NCBI GenBank assembly: GCA_900618425.1
Contig: UZAN01039810.1
Span: forward strand, 1-64,000
Direction of reading: 5' to 3'
Length of the DNA stretch: 64,000 bases
DNA from: Echinostoma caproni
Taxonomy: Eukaryota; Platyhelminthes; Trematoda; Plagiorchiida; Echinostomatidae
Below are positions 11,560-24,800 of this stretch, piece after piece. The position numbers and the translations under genes were made by a program. The notes under the pieces are model-generated. The model was not told the DNA's origin and ran no database searches. It was given only the letters and a program-made list of their open reading frames with translations. Within the stretch, counting starts at the first letter, position 1, and each line of letters opens with the position of its first letter.

Positions 11560-14426
11560 TTTCAAACGTGCCAGGACATGCTTCGATGGTTCAGCGGTCT
11601 GTGCGACTCCATTTTCTCACTGTCCAGGCTGGACCAAAAAACGCAAGCGTGTAAGATGGCAAGTTGCCCTTAATTGCACCCATCTGTCAAAGATGACTGC
11701 CCCTCATTGGTCAGCACCAACACTCGGTCCTTGTTTCCCAAAATATCGGATTTAACTAGTGTCCTCCGATCAAGAATTCATACGAAAACGTGTGCAGTCT
11801 GTGTTCAATAATCCTGGTTTAATAAGGACGTAGATGACTCTCTAGTGTCAATTGACGGTTTTCAAGTTAACCGGCGGGATCGTGGAACTGGAGAAAAAAA
11901 GACCGGAGGGGATGTTGCCACATATGTCCATCTTTCCTGGTGTGGTAAGTCCCAAGTTGTTTATCAGTACTGCTCAAAAGGTATTGAGTGCCTAACTATA
12001 CAGTGTCACCCTAGATTTTCCCGTTTTACTCACACAATTTTGATTAACTTGTATATAGCCCATCCTGTACACAGTCTGATCGTATGTCATTTTTCGACTC
12101 GTTCATACCTTTCATTGCCCCACTTTTAGATATTAACCTGCACATAGTCGTTGGTGACTTCAACCATACTAGCACTTATCTAATTTTATCATTGGGTATG
12201 ACAGATCTCTGTCACTCTCCCATTAGAGATAACACTGTACTGGACAGAGTTATTACCAACCACCCAACTCTTTTTTCTTTAGCACTAAAAGCTTCTATTT
12301 CTTCCGGTGACCACTGCTTACTCTTTGTTCGACCTAAAGATTATTCACATACTGCGTACAAATCTTCCTCCCAATCTGAGCACATCAGATTTCGTTTTCG
12401 TAACTTCTCACTTGCACGTGTTTCCCTCCTGAATGAATATCTCAGACAGGCCTCCCGATGGTTTTCATCTTCTTCTCTGCTCACATGTATCCCCCTATAC
12501 ACCCAAATAATCAACGCCATTTTTACATACTGCTGCCCTGTTCAATGTCTCTATGTGTCCAACGAAAGAATAAACTCTGCCCTGCTGAAGTCACTGCGAC
12601 GACAAAAGGAACGTGCGTACAAATCTCACAAGGCTTCAGCTGTTAGGTGTTTGTCCAGGCTTATTAAAGCTGAAGTAAATAGATTGAACGTATTATTCTC
12701 TGATCAAATTCTGAGGACTGGAAACAGCAAACATCTGTGGCAAGGTATAAGACTTTTTTAAATGCCGCATTCCTGCTTTGTAACGTGGAACCACTCTCAT
12801 ACTGTGATGTGTTAAAACTTTTAAAACGTTGCAAATCGTCTTCTGCTGCAGACCCGGATGACATACATCCAGCCCTCTTCAAAGTTGGTACTGCTTCACT
12901 AGCTGGGGCAATTACCTCCATTGTCAATGAATCTCTTCACACTTATACTATCCCCGACTGTTGGAGACCGGCCACAATCATACCAGTCCCCAAAGCATCC
13001 AAATCCTCTATCCTCTATAACGTTTGCGTCCCATAGCATTAACATCGTCAGCTCTTAAATTGACTGAAAAGGCCATACTCAAACGCCTTCAGCAGTCCAT
13101 AAACATTCCAAGTGATCCGTTACAGTTTTCTTACAAGCCAGATAGATCCACCCTGGACGCAGTCTCTACCCTCATTCATTCCATCACTAAATCGTTGAAC
13201 AGCTCTGTTAAGTCTGTTTGGTGTGTTTATCTCGACTACTCTTCTGCATTTGATTCCATTCCTCGATCTAAGTTGTTACAAAAACTGGAATCGTTTGAAT
13301 ACCCCAAGCAGTTGTTAGCTTGGCTATCCAAATATTTTACCGATAGGGTACAAACTACTAGATTGGGGAAGACCATATCGAAACCCTTAGTCAACAACTC
13401 CGAAGTCCTTCAAGGAGCTGTGCTATCCCCATACTTATTTTTCACTTATATTTGTGATATTCCCGGTGTTTCTCCGGCACTAACTTTGAAATATGCAGAT
13501 GATGTCCTGTTGTGCCAACCCATTTCTTCTTACTCTGATCTAAGTTCTTTCACCGATATTCTTGATCAAATTCAGTCATTCTCCTCCTCATCGGGGCTAA
13601 CCCTGAACCCCAGTAAATGTGTTGATTATCAATCAGTCATTCTCCTCCTCATCGGGGCTAACCCTGAACCCCAGTAAATGTGTTGAGTGTTCATATAGCC
13701 TTGCTCGCTCTCCATATTCCACAGCGATTAATAAAAATCCTTTATCCAGGGTGAACTCTGTCAAATATCTTGGTGTAACAATAGATAGCTATCTTCATTG
13801 GTCAACTCACATCCACAACTGCATTGGTAAACTGCGACGCCTTTCATTTCAAATACGAAAGCTAAGGCAGTTTCGAGCATCGCAGTTAGTTATTTCTACC
13901 TTTGATTATCAGTGTGTTTTCCCCATCTTACTCCACTGTTCCCCGGTTATTTTTCCTAGTTTACTCAAACAGGACTTCAAAGTCTTACGACGCGGTCTAA
14001 CCAGTATTACTCGTGTAACTTCCATTCCTGTGAATGAATTAGCTGTAAATCTTTCCGAGTACCACGTAACATCCTGTGTGAAATGTGCCGAGAGGATTAT
14101 CACAGATCCGGACCACCCATTGCATGCAGAACTGACACTTTGTCATTCCCATCATTCAACACGCTCCCGATTCCGCCAAATTTCATCTCGAATTAATGCA
14201 TACCGCAATTCACCCATCCCGTATCTTGCTCGTCTACTCACAGAAAAGAGCGAACAATAAGTGAACTTTGTCTTAACCTTGGATTATGATTGTCCCCATG
14301 CCTGCGAAAACTTTTCTCCCCGTTGATTATGTGCATTGTGACGGTTAGCGTGTATGCTTTTTAACTGAAATGTGAGCTCCAGTGCTTGCAAAAGTTATGC
14401 ACAATAGAATATACAATACAATACAA
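11560..14426 (+). mobile_element. CR1/Jockey-like non-LTR retrotransposon: endonuclease plus RT, frameshifted
   Basis: This is the most complete autonomous retroelement in the window. The start of the apurinic-type endonuclease (EN) is readable around 11635-11755 in a damaged frame (KKRKRVRWQVALN). It continues at 11845-12075 (DGFQVNRRDRG, GGDVATYV) and 12084-12330 (GDFNH, TVLDRVITN, SSGDH, the last being the usual EN SDH box). The RT begins near 12840 (ADPDDIHPALFK, CWRPATIIPVPK), resumes at 13024 (FSYKPDRSTLDAV, YLDYSSAFDSIPR, GAVLSPYLF, KYADDVLL) and ends at the stop at 14258-14260. At least four frameshifts separate these pieces, one of them the slippage at 13572-13686. The 3' end is a short ATACAATACAATAC tail at about 14411-14424, as expected for CR1-type elements, rather than a long poly(A). 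There is no ORF1, so the copy is 5' truncated. It is dead as read. Confidence 0.92.
13572..13686 (+). repeat. 54-nt direct repeat (61-bp offset) inside the RT, causing a frameshift
   Basis: The segment 13572-13625 recurs exactly at 13633-13686, separated by the 7-nt filler TTATCAA. The offset of 61 bp is not a multiple of three, so the RT reading frame changes immediately after the YADD region. Protein sequence SSSSGLTLNPSKCV is therefore encoded twice in two different frames. The repeat is either a replication slippage or template switch in the element, or an assembly error. Confidence 0.9.
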
Positions 14427-16200
14427 ACCTTGTGGACGAGAACAAGTGTGAGCTGGGTAGCGAGAGAGAATATAAAGAGTTGCCATTCATCGAGGATATA
14501 TTGATCTGCGTTCATGACGATGATGTAAAAATTGTCTGGGCCTGAAACAAATGAGTTCTAGCGCATCACTCTGGTGTGAAAACAAAAGTCAGTCGTTAAA
14601 ACTGGTTCGCGGGAATGGCTAGTGTAATTTACTTCAAAAACCCTTCGGAATGTAATAACGGAGTTCATCCAGTTTGGTAATAAAAGTTAGAAGTATGACA
14701 CCTTCAAATATCGTGATAAACCCATTGTCAAAATTAGAAAGTAAGGCGTAGACGAATACATTATCATATACATGCACAAATATTTGACATTTATGAGACG
14801 AATTGAAGTGTGTGTATATGGGGGAAGAGTGTGAATCGCCTGCGGCAAGGAAGGCAAAGCCTTAACGTAACCTTTCTCTCCATGCAGTGTGTAGCCAACT
14901 TGATCAGTGACGTCCTAGGAAACATCTAGTGTTTGAAAATGATCTTAAGCATCCCGTTGTTCCATTGTGTTAAAACCAAACGAAGTTTGGAGTATGTGGT
15001 GAAACGAAGTGTGTTGCGATGGGCCACTTGGGCAGATGTGCTTGTCAAGCTTACAAACTCACAGGCACACCAGATTAGAAGTGAAGTTTTGGTTACAAAG
15101 ATTTATCTTAACATCGGCTTGTACTCATGTCCGTCGATAATGTTGTGCAACTGAGAAAAGCGCCAATGCGGGCTGAATTTTACAACAACAAATTAGCGTT
15201 TCGGGGAAGGAGATGAGAAGCGAATAAATAAATTGTGTAATTTACTCGTAAATCAGCAGGAAGCTCTTCTAGAACAACGCGTATATTTTATTTAAGGCAC
15301 ATTTTGATGTGAAGTTGTTAGGACGGAGAGCACAGAAACCGCTAGGCCACGCATCAATCCGCGTCACACCACAAGTGCGTCCAGGACGCCCAAAGCCGAA
15401 TCGATTCCGGACTGGATGACTAAGGCGAACCGGACAGATGTTGTCTGATCGATCAACCGGAGTGTCAGTGACGCAATCTGATTGATGCGTCACCACGTCG
15501 CTTCTAGTATGCCTAATTTACCACATATTTGCGTATTGCGTCATGATCAATAATATAATCTGACGGTTTTTTTCTGAGCCGTGTGCTCTCTATGCAACGT
15601 CGTTGAGGGATAGTCAAAAGGCACTGATATCGATCGAAAGTCTTGGCAAGACATAACAGGAATAAATACCATATTAAAAGTATTCTGTTTATGACATCAA
15701 TGCTCTTCTATCAGCGGGGCTTGCGCATGTCTGGAACTATGTGCTGGGCTACGGGTCGAACTGATATTGACTTGAATGGTAGTTAATTTTAATTAAACTC
15801 ATTTACTACATATATCGAATTTCTTAAACCGGTCATCGCTTAGCACTAACAATATTCTGATAATCTGAAAAGAAAATAGGACGAGTTGGACTGTACTTAG
15901 GCTACTATTCGGTTCGTATAAACTGCCCAGAACATGAAGTGTTTTTGTCAGAAGAGTCACGTGATTGTGATCACTTACGATTCTGAAGCCAACTGGTGGT
16001 TTTCCAATCCCCCTGCTACACTGATATGTCTGACCGAGTTAAGTTAATATATCTTGTTCCACATGACAAGTTATGCCAATTTTACCTTATAGACTGCCTG
16101 CTTTATTCACGGTTATTTATTCAAATTCGAAGGCTAGTTGGTCAAAGAAAGACTACGCGTAAGGACTATTATATATATTTATATATATACAACAAGTTTT
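14427..16200. other. Non-coding stretch, nothing recognised
   Basis: There are no recognisable coding motifs. The interval 15300-15500 is GC-richer and carries a 75-codon minus-strand open frame rich in Arg and Pro. I cannot assign it to a family and suspect a repeat. A short TATATA run lies at about 16171-16191. Confidence 0.45.
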
Positions 16201-16323
16201 GAAAATCGGTCCTCGTAGAGCGGTTGAACTGAATTTCATTCTGCATGTTCCCCAAACTTAGCCATTTCCTTACAAACCTTTCATCACCAGCCGAGGTGAC
16301 ATCATCAGAGCTTGTGAAGTGGC
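16201..16323 (-). repeat. Dispersed repeat copy P1 with hammerhead-like motif
   Basis: This segment aligns over its whole length with 26836-26955: both carry GAAAAT, CTCGTAG, GAACT, ATTCATTT-like, TGTTC and CTTGTGAAGTGGC in the same order. On the minus strand it contains CTGATGA, a hairpin (GTCACC paired with GGTGAT around loop TCGGCT) and GAAA. That order matches the catalytic core and stem II of a hammerhead ribozyme. There is one extra U after CTGATGA, and the base after GAAA is G instead of C, so activity is doubtful. Penelope-like elements in many animals carry hammerheads in their terminal repeats, which makes this a plausible origin, but no Penelope coding sequence adjoins it. Confidence 0.45.
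16279..16308 (-). ncRNA. Hammerhead-ribozyme-like core (P1)
   Basis: CTGATGA occupies 16302-16308 and GAAA 16279-16282 (minus strand). The 19 nt between them can form a 6-bp stem with loop TCGGCT. A single unpaired U sits between CTGATGA and the stem. I could not draw a convincing stem I, so this is at best a decayed or dimer-dependent motif. Confidence 0.35.
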
Positions 16324-16923
16324 AATGTTCTGCCTTTAACCGTTCGTTTATATATGTGTTCTTCTCTTTCGACAAATCTGTCTCTTGTTCTCAATGTNAT
16401 GTGTTCTACTCAGTTCGCCGTTGAACTGCTGCGAAGGGTTGAAAGTGGGAGGAGCGGAGCTTGTCCTTCCGCCCAGATTGCGGCTTCGGTCACTTCTCAG
16501 GTCACGGCGTGACCATTTTTGCTGTATCGTTTGATCGTCGAGTTGCACTGGCGTGGACACATGATCCGGCTCGACATGCCTGTTCACTGAGTTAATTGAA
16601 AAGTGTCAAGATTCTCGAAATTCTCTAGCGTGTTTTGACCGAATTCGGTTTGTAATTTCCACGGATTCGAGGTCAAACCGATGTACCTCTTGATCTTCGT
16701 ATAGGGAAGAAAACGATGGTGGTTAATTGCTAGTCAGAAGGTATATAGAATACTAGCCGATTGTGATGGACTAACATATTTTCTTCATGTTCAAATTGAG
16801 TTATTATTATTGCGTTATCGTTATATTTATCACCTAAAATCATACTTTTCGCATTGGCAATAATTTATATCTTGTCTACTTCGATCTTCGTAGATTCCAG
16901 TCTGCATGGGTGCCAATTGAACG

Positions 16924-16945
16924 TCATCATCATCATCATCATCAT
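16924..16945. repeat. (CAT)n microsatellite
   Basis: About seven tandem CAT triplets. Confidence 0.9.
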
Positions 16946-19900
16946 ACAGCGAAATACAGTGAAGCGAACTTCACTGGCCGCTGCCAAACTCGCAATACAT
17001 ACGATTGAACGTGCCAGACCTTGATTGCCAAGATTAAATAACCTCAAGGTGAGAATCGCAAACATTATCAAGTATGAAAACGCAATATTTTCTGATAGGA
17101 ATGACTCGAAAATTATCTCAAATTATTTCCACAAACCTCTGTATTGAAAACCAGCAGCTTGCCAAATCCGTTTATTTTGTTGTAGTGGCTTGAAGAACAT
17201 AAGAATCGAAATGAAATACACCAATGAAGTGGTTTGAATCACAAACGTGTTGTTTTGGAGGTGATACACGGACGACCACCTGGGTCCCCAACTTTTCCAA
17301 TTTTCGAAAAGCACGGTATCGCTCTTGACTTCATTCTTCTATACCTAGTATGTGTGCGATAATAACTGAGCAAAAAGAAAAGAATAGAATGACTGGAAGC
17401 ATATATTACATATATTTGACACAAAACATTGAATTTTGGTACCGTTGTCTTGTTGAAAAAGCACGAGGCAGATTGATGCATCGTGCTGTATGCAGCCAAA
17501 GTTAAAAACAGAATACGGCATCATTGGATTTCTAGTTTGGGAAACAGCAAGGACGAACTTTGATGACGCACGTTACATCATCTAAGACAGTGAAACTAAA
17601 AAGAAATAGACGGTCAGTCGGGAAACTGAAACAGCCAGATCACAGCAACAAGTGAGCGAACCATAGAAGTGCGGAACAAATGCGCCTCGCTGCATGCTTG
17701 ACACAAGTAGGAAGTTTCATTAGGGTACCAATGGATACGTGGGATGATTGAAAAACAACAACGCGCTCAAATTGGCATTCTGATGAAATTGGCAATTCAG
17801 CGAAAGGCGCGTTTTTAATTAGGCAAACTACAATTCCGACAGAAATGAAAGTTCGCGTCGCCGAAAAACTTACGCTCCATTTTTTCCTCCAAATGAACGA
17901 ACGTATCACGGAAGTGAGAAGAAGTTACAACTTGAAGGAATTTGTTTGTGTTTGTGCAACAAGAAGGCCGATTAGTACATTTGCACAAGAAATACTGATG
18001 CGATTTTCGCCGACGTTCTACACAATAATTTATGTCATGGGTAAGAAGGACATCGAGTGGTAATAGTTTGCAAAGCGAAGACAATGTTTGCCGCTTCCAG
18101 CCAATTATTGAAACAAATTTAACCTTAGGCAATAAATCTGTGCTGAAATGAGTGCCAGTTAACTAAAATTGAATAAAAAGGAAAAACAACAATTCACATT
18201 GGCGCAATAAAAATTGAAATAGAGTTAAACATCAGAAATACGTTACATTTTGTTTACCTATCTGTTAACGATTAACTACAAGAGTTGTTAGAAATGTTGT
18301 GGAGGTTTTTTTTGTTTCCACTTGTTATTTCAATCACCATTTTCACTTTTCTCTGTATGTCAAATTACGGAAAATTCGTTTTAAATAATTTCCTGAAAGT
18401 GTATCCCTGTTCAATTGGATAGGGCTTAACTCATCTCCTAGTCCTGAGTTTTTTCAGCTGATTTAGACTTCCGAGTATTCGTTCGGCTTGCAGTTTTCAA
18501 CCCGCGGAATTCCATACGAGATTCATGATTCATTCTCAGTTTGTTCGACTCTTGGTCAGTTTCCAGTCTGTCCTCGACCTTATTTTTAATTTCTGTTCGT
18601 CAATCTGTGTTCATCTTATTTCAGACACAGAGTGGTTAAAACAGGACTATTTTAGTAGGAAATGGTTTTGAAACAAGTAGAAGGTATTCGGCCTCCGTAT
18701 TATCGGGGTGTATCTTAAGTTATGTGTAATCACCCTTCCATCGTTTATCGCAAAATGCTTCGGTGTTAGAAACTGTTTCAAATAACAAAATGCTACGCTA
18801 TGTGTTGATGTCCCGGAGGTGTTCTCACGAAAATTAGAGGAAGATAACTCGACATACGGGGTTTTACCCGGGTCGAAGAACCACTGGTAGCTCAACAGTG
18901 GGGGAGTTGGCCAACCCTCATGATTTCAAACCAATGAGGACGAGATGTTTGAACCTAACTCTCTTGATTTGGGTTGCCGGTTTGTTTGGGCTTCCGGGTG
19001 CATTGAACACGTTGTACGTTTGACTACCTACAAGATGTGCATAACCTCTTGACCCGGAAATCGGTCTCCAATAAGTTGCAGTTTAGAAACATGGCATTGC
19101 TGCCTTGCAAAGCAGGTTTTCACAAGACGAATCCTCAAGAAAATAAGATTCTTTGATCTGTTCAACCAGGCGGTATTGCACCCTCTAGCAGCCCGTGCAT
19201 GTTTTACTCCCCTCACAAAGATTATCAGACTATAGTGTGTCTGGTACACAGTTCGGACTGCGATATGTGTGAAGTATAAATAAAGGACAGGATTTCTTGA
19301 ACGCAGGATTGGATTAATTTTTGCTCGTGCTTTAGTGCCAGTCAATGAATGAAAAAGTGTACCAGTTTTTAGTAAATGATAAATAATATAAGCTTCCCCT
19401 CCGTGAATGACATTATTAACATTTATCACGGTAAATAACATTTACTTTTAGGAGGGAGAATAAATCGATAACCACTGTTTTCAAAGCGCATGCAGGGCAA
19501 ATATTTAATGTTCAGCAACAATGACGATATTCCACACATACAATCGAACAAAAAATTTACTGTTTTGAGTGCAGGTTAATATGAGTTTGTAGACGTGTAT
19601 CTCTTTCGGGTTGTGTGGTATAGAACAATTAGATCATTATAAACACCTCAGTTGACAACTCCAAAGAAGTACCTAAGGAGGTAAATAAGCTCCAACAGGA
19701 TGCCTGACTAGGATAAGCCTTCAATTGTAACGCGCAGTAAGTGACTGTCGTTAATCGAGTACATTTATATACGGATGAATACTGAACTTAGTTCTAGTAG
19801 TCATTAATGGGACGTTATGCTTTCCAAGCTATCGGAAGTGGAGTAAAGACTAATGCAAATTGGTTAAACCTAGAAATATCGCTAAAGGTTCGTAGTTTTA

Positions 19901-21744
19901 TTTGGCTAATTCGTATTAGTAACTTGGCCCCAAAAATATTATTTGTTCAGTTCCAGCGGGTGGTGGACAAGATACGTGATTTTAGATTTTCAGCTTGTTA
20001 CCTGGGCACCTGCTGAATGTGCATGTTTAAGTTGTAATTCACTTTGTATGGTACAGGATAGTAAAAACAACCGGTATATTTATGGAAACTTCCTTCGGTC
20101 GAACTATTACTGAGTACTTTTGTATCCACTCTCAGACACAAGCAGACTAGTTCAGTTCTACAACCATAAACAATGCAATTTTATGCGGCGGTTTCGGCTG
20201 TTATCTCATCACCTTCCATTCGCATAAAAGAATAAAGGAAAGACTGAAATGTTGCAATCAGTTTCATGGTGGAAATATATATTTTCTGAAGGCTAAAGAG
20301 GAAAAGAAATTGAGATGCTCAGGCGACTTTGTTTACGACACTCAGTTGAATCGTCCAGTGCGTCTACCTATCGATCATAATGATTTCAAGAAGCCTATCC
20401 TGGAAGCAGGACGCGACGTATGTGAGCACGGATTTTGACCAGGCTGTCTCTACCCTTAATTTGATTACACTTTATTGTTTTCCACCCATTACCTGCTCGG
20501 AAAACGAAGCTTGCCGTGGCAATCTATCTAGAGACATGCGAACTACATGTTCCAATCAACGAACTTTTAGACCGCTCTCTCTCTCTGTTGTGCAACCGTG
20601 GTTACCCAAAATTCAGCTCCTAACCCTAGCATTGCTTGTCTCGTTTCTTCACCAAACCCTTAGAGTTTGGGGCAGATGGCAATGCTGGAGCACTGACAAT
20701 TTATCTGTATCTTGTTCTCATAACGTTGAGTCACAACTGTCCAAACTGCAGCAGTACACTACTTTCTGGTGTTATCGGGAGCAAAAATGTGCTCCAAACT
20801 CGAACTCAGCCCCGGTTATTAGCACAAATGGATCGTAAAACTGAAATAAACTCCTCAAAGACACTCTTCAGGGAGAGACGCCGTCAAAGGTTAGTGTGAT
20901 TGAATGAGTTGAAGACTGCTTCCAAATTGAGGAAGAGAAAGGTGCTGGGTTTAGATAAACAATGGCTTGTGTTTTAGGATGTGACAAAGAGTGCAAATTT
21001 GGTTGGTATAGTCCCTTCTGGGCCAAAAATCAGCTTGATTCCCACGTTTGCATTATTCGTGCGTGACAGACCATCAGTAGACTAGGGCTTAAGAATGAAT
21101 TTGGACAATAATGTTGAAAAACTAGTTTCTCTGTGATTGTCACAAGAAAGTCTGCCAACTTTCTTTCCGCCACACAATACTGAGAGTAGAACGAGTATGC
21201 AAAACAAAAATATACAATTTTTGTGTTTCTTAATTGGCGCAGAATGGACAGAAATCCAGTATTGCTCAGATGTAAGAGTTTCCGCTCAAAACAAGGAATT
21301 TTGCTATTCGAATAGAGGATGCAGTTAGCGATAATGTATTTCGTATTTACTCGAATGGAACAATCGGAACCCTCAAAATACCATGGGTCGATAGCTGAAA
21401 ATTACAAATTCTTCATCTATGGAATAAATTCACAATTATATTCAAGGGGAAGGAATTGGATGCCTTTGTAAACCGAGCAACAAATGTTCACCGGCTGTAC
21501 ATTATTAATTGTTGGGATTCACGTTTGCTTTTCTTTCAGGAATTTCAGTTTTCTCCATTTTCGGCTTCACAGTTCACCTCTTAAATTAGTGCATGCTGCT
21601 CATTCCACTTACAATATAATAAGTGATTATAATTTATGATGATCGACCAATCAAAATCATAAATGCATCCAGTTTTCGAGTTTTAGGGGAACATTTTGCA
21701 AACCTTCAGTAGTGGTGAAACCTGGACTAAGTATCTACTTTGGA

Positions 21745-21812
21745 GGCCTATATTATATATTATATTACATATTATATATTTTATATATATGTATTATTTA
21801 TATTATATATTC
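21745..21812. repeat. TATAT-rich low-complexity block
   Basis: Almost pure A/T with repeated TATATTATAT units. Confidence 0.85.
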
Positions 21813-24800
21813 ACAAAATGCCGGAAGGAAAGAGTGGAAAAGAAGTAGAATCGGCAAAAATATCGTTCCATTCGTGAAGGATAGGTTCTGTGTGGTCCGA
21901 AGTTCCGTCTATTTGGGAATGATGCAGGAGGTGGCTGATAAGTCAGTTTCGTTGTTGAACTCTGGCTATTCACATTCAACTCTATTTCGTGCTGGCGTTT
22001 TTGCCCGCAAAGACATATGTTGGCTGCATCCTCGAATACTCAGGTTGATAGACTGCACTTTTGCCCGTTATTACTCGGGATGCAGGCAGTTTCTTACAAA
22101 TGAATAACAAGCTTTCTTCAGCCAGGAGGGTAATTATCACTCTGTACCGCACGTCTGATGCAGTAGCCCAATTTGAAATTTTTTCTTTCTTGTTTGTTAT
22201 AACCGTGGACTGCCTTGGAATCTAATCCGCAATTCAGGATAACTAGACGACTAGCAATATGGTACCAGATGAATTGAATGAAACCGACTATGTTTTTTCT
22301 GAATTTCTTCGATATTACAAAAAACGTGGCAGTCGAGAGGACTGCAAACCGATTTATATCGTCAACTACCAGCTGGAGGAAGAATTTTTTACGAAGCTTT
22401 ACGATTATTTCAACCCAGGTTAATTGAAAGCCAGAAAAGTAGGCGGTACACCCACTTCTATCAGTCCGTTTGAATGTACCCACGATTCGAGTTTTACTGC
22501 AACAGCTGGATGCAGTCTGTCAACCAGAACTCACCAGCGTTTCTCCCAAAGTTTTTTCTGCAATTTCACCCTACCTAACTGTGCTTACCTAACTACTGCT
22601 ATCACGCATATCCGGTTTGCGATGAACAGAACGAAATCAGGGATTTTCATTTCTTGATATCGTGGTAGCAAGATCATCGTTCAAATCATTGTGACCGTAA
22701 CCATACAAGGGAGAAGCACGTAAATCAAATCCTCTAATGCACCAGTAACGTTTCAGCACCTTCTAAAAGAGTCAGAGGATACTGTGTTACCGAGAAATTG
22801 AGGCACTATCTCTGTCTGGTAATCCTGCCCAATCGACCACACTCGCAACTTCGTAAAACGGATAATAACCGGCACGTAAATACACAAATAAAAACGGGCA
22901 ATCATAAAAATTAAATACCCCCATCAGCGTACAACCATAATGGAGATTGGTCCAGGTGGAACAGTCAATTTTTATCACGTTACCATTTGGAAAATGATGG
23001 CTCAATATGAAATGTAGTGGAGATCACTGTACATGAAGCCGTTGTTGCATACCCAATGAAGTTAAGCAAGCATTCTTTTGACCAGAAAATTCAAATCGCG
23101 TCGTCCGTCTATATGGTATTGGGTTTATCTCACCGATCACCAACGAGCACTTCAGTAAGCGAATAAAAATGATCCACTAACTTAGCTTTCCAATGAATCT
23201 TATCTGTCAAAATAAGTAAACATCCATCCCGCCAAAAGAATTGCAACTGAAGTAAATATTGAGCGTCCTGTTGTTGAACGTCTGCACACATTAATCTACG
23301 TATTGCAGAAGTAATTGCACTGATAAGGGAAGATTTCGATAACTGTCATTCTGGAAGTAAGTTGGTGGAAATCATATTTTTCACAGATGAAGGTTAGTAT
23401 ATCTTCTCGCTTGAGGATGGTAGAAACAAACGGTCAGATCTAATCATATTTTATTAGTGTAGCTTATGCAGTTTCTGAAGGGGTCGATTCCGAGATCCAG
23501 TTCATCCAATTACCGCCCATCAGTAGAAATTTGAATGTGTTTGAAAACGATTCCTAGTTTTAGAAAGAGGGATAAGCCAACCGCGATAACATGGGTCTTC
23601 AGTGATTTGGGTATCGTACATATTAGAAGAAACTTTCAAATTCTGTTGGATAGTCAACTTGTTGGAATCCATACGAAAGCGACTTCACCCAATGCTCACA
23701 AGGGAAGATGGGCAAAGTAAACATGGACGAGATGAAAGTGGCATACATGTACCAAGTCAACGGGTCTGGTTGATAAACCAATTCTATTTGTGTTTCTTAC
23801 TACGGCTTTGTTACTTTAAAAATGATGCACCAGCAACCGTCTTCAAAATCGAGAAATCATACATTTAAAAAGTCATCCACCATTAAGAGGAAAGACAAGT
23901 GGACATTATAAATATATTTGGCGTCACTTTTTGGGCAATATCATATCCAATCGCGTGAATAAGCCTCGAGACACTAAGTGTTGGGAGGAATGAATGTGAT
24001 AAAAGCCAGAGTATTGCACTAGTTTGATCAATACCCTAATATATTACAGGTGAATCTGGTTGAAACAAGCAACTTACGTTCTTAGACACGAGTCACACAA
24101 AACCTGTGACCGCATTTTACAACTAGCTCACTCCACGGATACCCAACGTTTTAGGGCTATACTGGTCCCAGCTTAAACCACTTCATGCTTTTAACTCAGC
24201 TATTGGTTCTATCAAATATGCTCAAAAACATTTTAAGGACCTGCATCTGGATTTTTCTTGCATGCTGCAACTGACTGCCGACTGATGTGAATACAAAAAA
24301 AATATATTTTACAAAGTTAAACAAAATCTAGAGTGTACTTGAGCCACTTGAGACTTCTGTAGGAAAAAGTGGCGCAGATCTTCACTGTTCTCCTGGGAAC
24401 AATGTTTCATACAGCTAATTCCTACCTTACACCACAATGGTAATTCCCATATATTCTAGGTGATTAACAACCGCCAAATTTCCACAAGCATTATTATTCA
24501 AAAAGAGGCCTAATCTATTTGACTAACTGCATCAGCTATGAATAAGTTCATACGGCTCGACACAACTGTTTCTCCTCTGCCATCAGTGTACATGTCATTC
24601 ATACTTGGAGTCAATATACGCAACGTGATTATGAAATGCTAAAAGTTTCACAAGGCATTGCCACTACATAGGTCAAGATTTTGCGTTCTATTGTCTATGT
24701 GGAGAGATCAAAATCACTGGGATTATGTGCAACTCATGACAGCCGAACTCGAGGTGATCCAGGCCTCAGAGATGAATTTAGGCAAGGAGACGTGTAATAC

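Noticed and set aside
20380..20838. 152-codon plus-strand open frame
   Set aside because: No family is recognised and a competing open frame overlaps it. I could not decide on an exon and did not call one.
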